Below are positions 56,701 to 64,000 of a stretch of 64,000 nt of DNA, piece by piece (positions within the stretch are counted from its first letter, which is position 1; every line of letters begins with the position of its first letter). The notes below the pieces were generated by a model. It made no database searches, was not told the origin of the DNA, and was given only the letters and a program-made list of their open reading frames with translations. This stretch comes from Paratinospora sagittata (lineage: Eukaryota; Streptophyta; Magnoliopsida; Ranunculales; Menispermaceae): positions 13,663,116-13,727,115 of the forward strand of contig CM069602.1 of NCBI GenBank assembly GCA_035771175.1. The letters run 5' to 3'. The translations under genes and the position numbers were made by a program.

Positions 56701-58090
56701 CATATTTATTTGTAGAGAAGTTATATTTTTATTTCTATTTTTTAAAGCCGAGAATAAAACAATTTGATAAAGAATTTTCCAAAAAACTATTTTGACTTAA
56801 ATTTACAATTTTGCCCTTCATTAATTTTTGGTTAAAATATAGGCAAAAGTAGGGTTGATTTGAGAAATAAATGGGCATGCGTGTCCATAGGCCCTGCCAC
56901 AAGCAATGCCTTGTGGCTGGCTGGACTATTTATTATATTTCAGAACTAAATATGTCAGAAAATGTTAGATTGTAAAATTAAAAACTCATGTTTTCTTAAG
57001 AAATTAATGTAATAATAAGTCAGAAAATATATTATGTGTATTTATATCTATAAATAACTTTGCATCTGTCAAACTTTCTTTATATATATATATACCTACC
57101 TTTGTAAACAATCAATCCCAAACTTGAATTAGAATAATATCACATGAGGTAATTAATTATGTATGTTATAGAATTTGTTTAAAGATAAATCAGTTTATGC
57201 ACTACTTGTTTATATATTTAAATTTCAAATTACATTCATGTATTAAAATACTAATACATCTAAATGATCAAAATCATAAATTTGGCTAAAATATAATTAG
57301 CATCTTTAATTTCTTTTTTTCTTTTTTCTTTTTTTTTGTTCTAGATTTTTCGTAGTATTGATAGTTTTATTAATTGGAAAAATAATAACCTAATTGATTA
57401 TCACATATATAGAGGTTAATTAAAGGTGATTTTTTTTTTAAATGTACATAATACAAGGCTCCCACCATTATAAATTTGGAGAAGGGATGATAGTTGCAAC
57501 ATAATCTATATATAAAGCCAAGATGTTTCTGAATTCAAACTCATGTCATCTAAACTATTTCAACAAGTCTCGTCCTTCAAATTAGATATTAATGATATAT
57601 TCTTTTTTTCTTCAAAAAATAAAAGAAAAAGAAGGTATGGAAAATAATATGATATTCTTATATAATAAAGAAATAGATTAGTTTATTCACAAAACAAATT
57701 TTGACTTAATTAAAAAATAAAACACATCACCCCAAATGTACATATTAAGTTACAAACACTTTTAACTTTAAACATTCATATGTAATGCACGGACACACCC
57801 ACTAATATTTTATTAATCTTTTAATTTTATCTATCTTATATTATAATATATATTTTTAATGAACCTTATATATTGTGACATGTGGCTCTCGGACAAATCT
57901 TACTTTTTTTATAAAGCTTTTTTAAATTAAATTTGTAGAAAATGCCCAAACTTGTAATTTAAAAATAAAATAAAATAAAAAAAATGCCGTAGACCTTGCT
58001 CTTAATATAATAATAATACAGCAAAACAATTAAATATAAAACAACAACATGGATGACCCGACATTGTGGGACCCACCACTGAGTACTTAC

Positions 58091-58620
58091 CTGCTAAATC
58101 AGACCGTCCGTTTGATATGAAGTGGGAGAAAAGACGACACGATGATTCGTTCATATTGAATTTTTGGGAGTACGTGTGAAACACTGAATCATTCCTCCCG
58201 GGAAAGCTACTTTGCAAGAAAGTCAGTTTTCGTGCGACTTCCTCGAAAAGTGTGGGGGAGTGGCTCTCGGGAAATGCGATCAAAACCGATAGATAATATG
58301 CTAAATGCTAACGTCGTCTTCGATTTTTATTGTCTCAGTGGCAATTCCGTTATTTCAAAGAACTTTCAGTCTTTTTAAATAGACAGGAAATCATTAGGAA
58401 ACCCCAGATTCGTGGGGCGCAGATCCACATGGGGATTGAAGAGTATTTTTTTAGAGAGAGAAAGAGAAGAGAGAGAGAGAGAGAAAAAAAAACGCCGAGG
58501 AATTTCTGCCGCAATTCTCCGACTTTCGACGTGCGACGAGTGGTACGGACGATCTCACTGTGGGGAATTTTACTCCACGCTGTCGTCCGTATGTACGAAC
58601 GTTCTAATTAAAATGATGAT
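58091..58620 (-). promoter_or_regulatory. Orphan promoter / first-exon-like island
   Basis: Unlike its surroundings, this stretch is GC- and CpG-rich and non-repetitive. On the minus strand there is a (CT)n tract (plus GA run at about 58453-58482), a TATA-like TATTTAAA (plus 58374-58381), then about 250 bp of exon-like sequence ending in a perfect donor CAG|GTAAGT (58091/58090). No protein homology is visible in the presumed exon, although one frame is open across it. It may be the 5' UTR exon of a gene, an alternative distant first exon of the GT61 gene on the same strand, a non-coding RNA start, or chance. Confidence 0.4.
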
Positions 58621-60313
58621 CTAAAAATGCGTATCTCAAGATCCACTCAGCCAAACCCATTAGTAAAATGCATAAATAAGTAACTATTTATTAGCTGTTT
58701 TGTCTTTATGAAAAGATATTAATTTCTTTATTTAGTGATGAAGAAATATATTTGCTTATTTGAAATGAAAATAAGGGTGAAGAATTTTTAAAAATGGAAG
58801 TGCTAAATAGAAAAGTACCAATAATGAAATAAATTGTATATAAGTGGAGAGAAGCAGAAAGAAATTAAATAGAAAAATTAGGATATTACCTAACCATAAT
58901 CTAAGTTGATTGATAATTTTTATTTTTATTTTTATCTTCTAATTTTTTTCAATTTAATGGGTTTTTTCTTTTATCATTTATCACTATGACCAAACTCAAT
59001 AATTGCTCATGTTCACCAAACTAACATTGTTTTGTATCATTTATTTGATATTTCTATTTATTAAGTGGATGTTGGTAGCTTTCTCACCATACAATTTGAC
59101 ATGTCATAGAAAAAGATGTTAAGTTTGCTATTCTCATCATCCAAACAAGAAGAGAAGAACTGGTTGGTTAGGTTTACATTATTTGAATGATTTTAAAAGT
59201 TTATATATGATTAGATGACGAGATAAATGAAAGTACCAAATTAGGACAAATATATTTAGTACGTTTGTCAATATATAGTTAAGTAGAATATGTGTTAGCG
59301 GAATACTCGTATATCTTTTTCAGAATATTTAGATATAGTTTTTTATATATGTCAATATTAGTATATATATATATATTTTACAGCAATAAAAAGGTATAAA
59401 TACTTTTGATAAAATATATATATAATTTTTAATGAGAATGAAAAATAGGAGAAGACGCCTATAAACTCTTATAAAACCTCAAATTCCTGGAGGACTAGTC
59501 TCGATCTGAAGGGTAAAAAAATACCTTCAGTGGGTTGAAAAACCAGTAACCAAAAAAAAAAAATAATACAAAAACATTTTTAATTTGAAATTAAATAAGA
59601 ATATGGTTGAGAGTGTAAAAGTTTAGTTAGAAGATAAAAAGGTATAATAATCAAAATATAAATAAGAGTAGAAAATGCATTAGGACAATACAAAAGGATC
59701 TAGACAAATAGTTGTATGACTAAATTAAAGTATCACCGTCTATAATACTATGATAACTATAACTTTTTTTAATAAAGAATGAAATGAACTTTTTGAGGAT
59801 AATATTAATTAGAAGTTCAAATTTCAAATTATAGAACTTATAAAATATAAAATTTTAATTTTTTGATTGTAGTAATAGAAAATTAGTAAAAATTCAAATT
59901 TAAAAAAGGTAAAATAAAGAAATTATATATAGACATAAATATAAGAGACAGGAAATCATAATTTCTTAAAATAATGGGATCCACATATGCCTTGTTGGTA
60001 TAGTTAGTCATAGGAGCAGGAAATCATTGGTTTCAAATAAGTAGTTCATAATTAATTAACTATATTTATGTCGAATGAAATTTACTGATAGATTGATAAT
60101 AATCATGGCCTGCATTATATTGTCTATAAATTTTTATTGTTATGGTTGTTGAAGTTCTGAGTTCAACTAACAATTTAAATGTTACATATTAATTGGCATG
60201 TAAATCAATTACTAATTCTTTTAAAGAGCTTGTCAAAATTAAAGATCCCATGGACAATATATAAGTCAGATCACTCCTATGCCGACTGATAACAATTTTA
60301 CACACTAAGCTCC

Positions 60314-60344
<31 letters not shown>

Positions 60345-61929
60345 CAAGCTCCTTTTTTTTTTTATTAAGGGTCTGTTTGTACAACTTTAGCTCATAGCCT
60401 ATAGCTTATGTAAAAATATTTATTAAAAAAATCAATACTTATATATAAATTGTTGAAAGCTTATATGTCGAACCACTCAATAAATGATTGTTTGTACTGT
60501 AAAAGCTTGTAAAATAACTTCAACCGTAGAAGTATATAGTTTGGGAAAGATGAGATAAATAACTTTTCCTATTTCTTATTTTATCAATTTTAGCCCGATC
60601 AACATTAAAGAATTTGATTAGTTGCCTCGTTTTCAAAATAATTTTATTTATCATTTTATGATTTTGACGTGTATTCGTTATAGAAATTGGTTAGTTTCCT
60701 CAATTAGGTACATCTCATGATCATATATATATATAAGAAAAAAAAAGAAGAAAACAACTTGATAATTTATTAAACACAATATGAAATTTTGGCTAGTTCT
60801 AACGTTGTGCATCTAAATCCTTTCACTTGAAATCGGGAGTTTAATTCTCTCATCTTGCAAATAAGTGGAAGCGGGACCATAATAGTTAGTTTACATAATC
60901 TTCATCCGGGTCCTTTATTTTCTTTGCCATTGTGCTCGTCTTCTTGGCCTTACTAAAGGATTACAACATTCTCTAGCCCTAATGTCAACACTAATAAATA
61001 AATAAAAAATCTTGCTTTGAATAATATTGTTTATTCCATTCAATACAACAATTTAAGATTTTCAGTTCAATAAAAAAATATAAGATTTCTCATATAACAA
61101 TTAATTAATTTATTTGATTCATATATAATTAATGATTAATATTTGACTAACACAGTTTGTTGATATTGTCTTTAAATTTTTTTAAATTATCTTGAATCAC
61201 ATATTAATACATAATTCTAGACGATTTAACAACTCTCACAAATAATGTTATCAAAGTATGTTTGTGAAGTCTATTTGTAAAGCATTTTCCATAATGAATT
61301 ATGAAATTGAGCTAGTTTTTATAATTTAATTACAAGTCAACACAAATAGTTTTTTCTTAAAAAAAAAAAAGAGAAGGATAATCATCAAATAAGGGGCTGG
61401 AAAGAACTGAAAGCAACCACCCTATTCTGTAAATATGAGGAGTTGTAAGGTTGGTTTTCTGAAGTTTCCATCAAAACCAGGATGGGACCCATTACTGCCA
61501 CGTCGAAATTAAAACCAAAAACTAAAAGTAGAAAACTGAGGACGAAAGAATAATGTGACAGATGATTTTGGAAATTTTATCGAATTTAATGGTTGCGTTC
61601 TGATTGGTTTCTTGCTTTGCCAAGCAACTATATATGTATGTCTTTCAACTGGGGTCTTCTTAATATAATTTTAATCATGTGAAGGATATTATAGAAATTT
61701 AACAAAATAATTTCCCTTTTTATTCCCGATGTTCTTCAACTTTTTATGGTACAATTGTCATTTTTTAAATTTGCACTTTTTAGTTATATTAGTTTACTTT
61801 ATTTATCTCTATTTTAATTTTCACGCCGAAAGCATATGCATATGTACTAATTATTATTATGTCAAAAATTAAAGGACTTAGAGTGTGATCAATTTTTTTA
61901 TTTTTTTTATTTTTATTTTTAAATCTATC
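58621..61929. other. Gene-poor AT-rich tract
   Basis: No gene or full element recognised. A (TTA)n microsatellite lies at about 60316-60344, and short TA runs near 59362 and 60726. GGGTCTGTTTGTAC at about 60368 looks like a MITE end without a partner. Confidence 0.55.
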
Positions 61930-62240
61930 TTCAAAGACAATGAGGGTAAAGCAACAAGTGACAAGGCTATAGCGAGATAAAGGTCGGGGTTCGATTCGTG
62001 GCTGATGGAGATTATCAAAAATGCTACAGGAGTGTGGGCTTGTGCGCGCTATCAGGTGGTCAAATTTCTTGAGTTACGGGCTGGTGACTGTCCTCTAGCT
62101 TGGGCATTACCATCGGTGTCCCACACAAATTGATGTGGGGATTAATGGGTTCGAAAACTGACCCAATACCCCACGGGTTAGATAAAATGTCACTGGTGTA
62201 AAGTAGGTTATACATTGTTTCTACTCTTAAAAAAAATATC
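61930..62240 (+). mobile_element. Probable tRNA-derived SINE
   Basis: A near-consensus box B GGTTCGATTCG (about 61988-61998) is preceded at the right distance by GCAACAAGTGACAAGG, a box-A-like stretch. About 230 bp of unrelated body follows and ends in a short A-rich tail (62228 onward). Not the same family as the Au-like SINEs in the kinase gene. Confidence 0.5.
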
Positions 62241-62289
62241 TTAAAAACTTTATTATTATTTGGATTCTAAGATATAACTTTAATGATAT

Positions 62290-63103
62290 AAAACGACAAG
62301 TTTAACCAAGGGGACACCCTAAGTTGGAACCTACGTAGATGATGATTAGATTGCCTGAGACTCCTGACTTGAGAGGGAAAGCAAGGGAAAGAATAGACTA
62401 TCGTAAGAAACACAGATGTGGTGTCGGCCAAAAACCCTCCGATGCCTAAGTCAGTTCAAAGCCCCATAGAGTAAATAATATTGAACTGAGTGAATAATAA
62501 TGTACCTTCCCCCTTAGGGATCGTGGGATATTTATAGAGAATTGGGTCCTTACCTTAATATTCGTATCATAGTCGAACTGGGAGAGTTTAGTAGCTTCCT
62601 GGTCGAACTAGGAGAGGTTGGTAGCCTCCTGGTCGAATTAGAAGAGCTTAAGAGCCTCTTGGTCGAATTAGGGGAGCTTAGTAGCCTCTTGTTTGGACTG
62701 AGAGAGCTAAGTAGTATTATTGTAATCGGACTAGAAGTCTTTCCTGAATCTATCATAGTAGATTCCGCCTTATCCTTCTCCAAATCGGTACTCAGTCCTT
62801 ATTTGTTAAGTAGTTGGAGAACCCACCAACTCGATAGGCTGAGCTGGTATACAGTTATTTCACTATTACCTGTAGGCGAGTAGATGGCTTCCCACGGGAG
62901 GTCAGTATATTGTATTGCCTTGGTAGGTTTTGCTCTTCGATCCATCTAACTGGCGTGGTCGGTGACCTGTCATCTAGGTTGATATTTAGACCTCGTCAAG
63001 CTGACACTACAATCTGTCGATCTAGAGTCCTCATGTATTAGTTAATCTTGTCGTAACAGGTGATATGTTGTTCAGGTTGGTGTGCCGAGAAAGTGGTCTA
63101 ACA
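62290..63103 (-). mobile_element. LTR, minus orientation, with 30-bp array
   Basis: The minus strand starts TGTTAGACCACTTTCTCGG at 63103. It has a tandem array, a TATA box (plus TATTTATA, 62529-62536) and then the phrase CTTAGGCATCGGAGGG (plus 62435-62450) known from the R/U5 part of some plant gypsy LTRs. The downstream end is uncertain and no internal region adjoins, so it is a solo LTR or fragment. Confidence 0.6.
62572..62714. repeat. 30-bp tandem repeat, about 4.8 copies
   Basis: Units begin at 62572, 62602, 62632, 62662 and 62692 with the consensus GTCGAAYTAGGAGAGCTTAG followed by TAGCCTCYTG. It is located upstream of the LTR TATA box on the minus strand. Because 30 is a multiple of three it reads as a 10-residue peptide repeat on both strands, but its setting argues for a regulatory array. 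Confidence 0.9.
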
Positions 63104-63534
63104 ATATATTTTTTCAAATTTGTGCTTTTCAATTATTATTTTTTACCTCGTCATATCCTTATTCCACATTTCATATAAAAACCAATCATGACTTGTTTTC
63201 ATTAAAAGCTACACATTTCTTCCAAACAAAATGATAGAAAAAATATATTTTTTTTGCAAGGTGGAATAAATAATTCAACTGAGAGAGGAAATATTAAAAA
63301 ATTGTACAGTTTTAAAAGATGGTAGTACACAAACCTTAAAGCTTCCTTTTCAACTAAGTAGACTAGCGAGAATTCTATGAGTGAACATGACTTTCAGAGG
63401 CCCATATTGATTCGCAAGCAATTGGCTAGGTTGTTACTTCCTCTCTAACAATTAATAGGAGATCTGGAATTATAACATTCAAACAACAGCTTCTAACAAT
63501 CATAAATCTCTTTTAAGGAAGACAATAGGTTCTT
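63104..63534. other. Intergenic, unassigned
   Basis: AT-rich, nothing recognised. Confidence 0.5.
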
Positions 63535-63700
63535 GTCAATGATCGGTAGCTCATTCGGTTAGAGCCTCTTCATATGAGGTGGGGGTTCAAATTTCCTTAG
63601 CCTTATAAGAGGTGAGAAGTTGTTGTGCCCCTACTGGGGACTTCTTGTAGCCCTATTGGGCCGTGGTGTGGGTATTAATTCATCATACTAATAGTTACAA
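63535..63700 (+). mobile_element. Probable tRNA-derived SINE
   Basis: GGTAGCTCATTCGGTTAGAGC is very close to the D-arm/box A of a tRNA. GGGGGTTCAAATTTCC about 35 bp later is a box B variant. The downstream body (TGCCCCTACTGGGG and TAGCCCTATTGGGCC hairpins) is not tRNA. A weak flank similarity (GTCAATGATC and GTCTTTGATC) may be a decayed TSD. Confidence 0.6.
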
Positions 63701-64000
63701 CAACCATTGTCTTTGATCTATTGATTTGGAATGACTTGTATGTATGTGATGATCCTATATAACAAATACTATAGATTGACAAAAAAAAAAATGGAAGCCT
63801 AAAGAGGAGGGCATTTATCTACATAATTTGACCAAGTAAATGGAAATTCTTTGAATTAGGATGCTTTCTATCCCAACTAGAGGACCAACCTCAAGCTTTA
63901 CACAAGATCAGTTCGTTCAACCACAAAAAAAAGGGAAATCCCTTCATAGTTAGATTCACAGGCAAATAAGACACTTACAAATGTCCCTCAACTAGGGATG
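63701..64000. other. Intergenic, unassigned
   Basis: AT-rich with a poly-A run at 63780-63790; no gene seen before the window ends. Confidence 0.5.

Larger units (their letters stand above)
53486..58090. other. Gene-poor AT-rich tract
   Basis: No protein gene supported. It holds a possible SINE (54005-54125), a possible MITE (55699-55877), a LINE RNase H remnant (56510-56700), poly-A at 54240-54257 and short TA runs at about 55318 and 57082. The K/N-rich ORFs at 53649-53934 have no domain. Confidence 0.6.

Noticed and set aside
58330..58624. Plus-strand Arg/Glu-rich ORFs over the 58-kb island
   Set aside because: They read through a (GA)n microsatellite and lack any domain.
62542..62883. 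113-codon ORF with a 10-residue Leu/Glu repeat
   Set aside because: The repeat is a 30-bp DNA array inside an LTR, readable on both strands because 30 is divisible by three. No other coding evidence.
63535..63610. Functional tRNA gene
   Set aside because: The box A and B words are good, but no acceptor stem or cloverleaf could be closed and a SINE-like body follows.

Overview
The window is plant nuclear DNA, almost certainly from a eudicot. It is AT-rich and carries two split, spliced protein-coding genes. The rest is a dense and partly nested layer of Ty1/copia and Ty3/gypsy LTR elements, L1-like and RTE-like LINEs, tRNA-derived SINEs (one group resembling the Au family), and small TIR elements of hAT and Mutator type. 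I see no prokaryotic features, CRISPR array, rRNA or intact tRNA gene.

Layout. 0-13.3 kb is a repeat bed. It holds the end of a gypsy-type LTR that lies in a copia gag remnant, a head-to-head pair of copia LTR ends, a 5'-truncated L1-like LINE (4726-7755, minus) with 16-bp target-site duplications, a Sirevirus-like LTR piece, a broken copia gag/pol piece, and a LINE 3' end. 13.3-41.8 kb is one very long plus-strand gene for a CDK-like serine/threonine kinase of the plant IBS1/At1g54610-type subfamily: seven exons and 556 residues. Its first intron appears to start with GC instead of GT. Its introns are swollen by a 5.85-kb copia element with both LTRs (24656-30502), two L1-like LINEs, three Au-like SINEs, RTE remnants, and MITEs including an 835-bp Mutator-like element with a 9-bp TSD. 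43.4-48.6 kb holds a hAT-type MITE with an 8-bp TSD, an RTE fragment, and a 2.7-kb solo LTR with a perfect 5-bp TSD. 49.3-51.9 kb is a minus-strand GT61 (DUF563) Golgi glycosyltransferase gene. It has two coding exons; the first, short exon encodes the signal anchor, giving 465 residues. 51.9-64 kb is a gene-poor tract with a second hAT-type MITE, LINE and SINE remnants, an LTR with a 30-bp tandem array, and an isolated promoter/first-exon-like island at 58.1-58.6 kb.

The two genes point towards each other and nothing suggests they act together: one is a predicted kinase, the other a predicted cell-wall or glycan glycosyltransferase. In the kinase introns every LINE-derived piece I could orient is antisense to the gene. 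The one full-length LTR element is in sense.

I did not find a convincing new biological system. The best leads are the GC-AG intron, the Ser at DFG+1 of the kinase, the in-frame 93-codon tandem duplication in the intronic copia gag, several elements with readable target-site duplications, and the orphan exon-like island. Coordinates were read by eye. No alignments or database searches were run.
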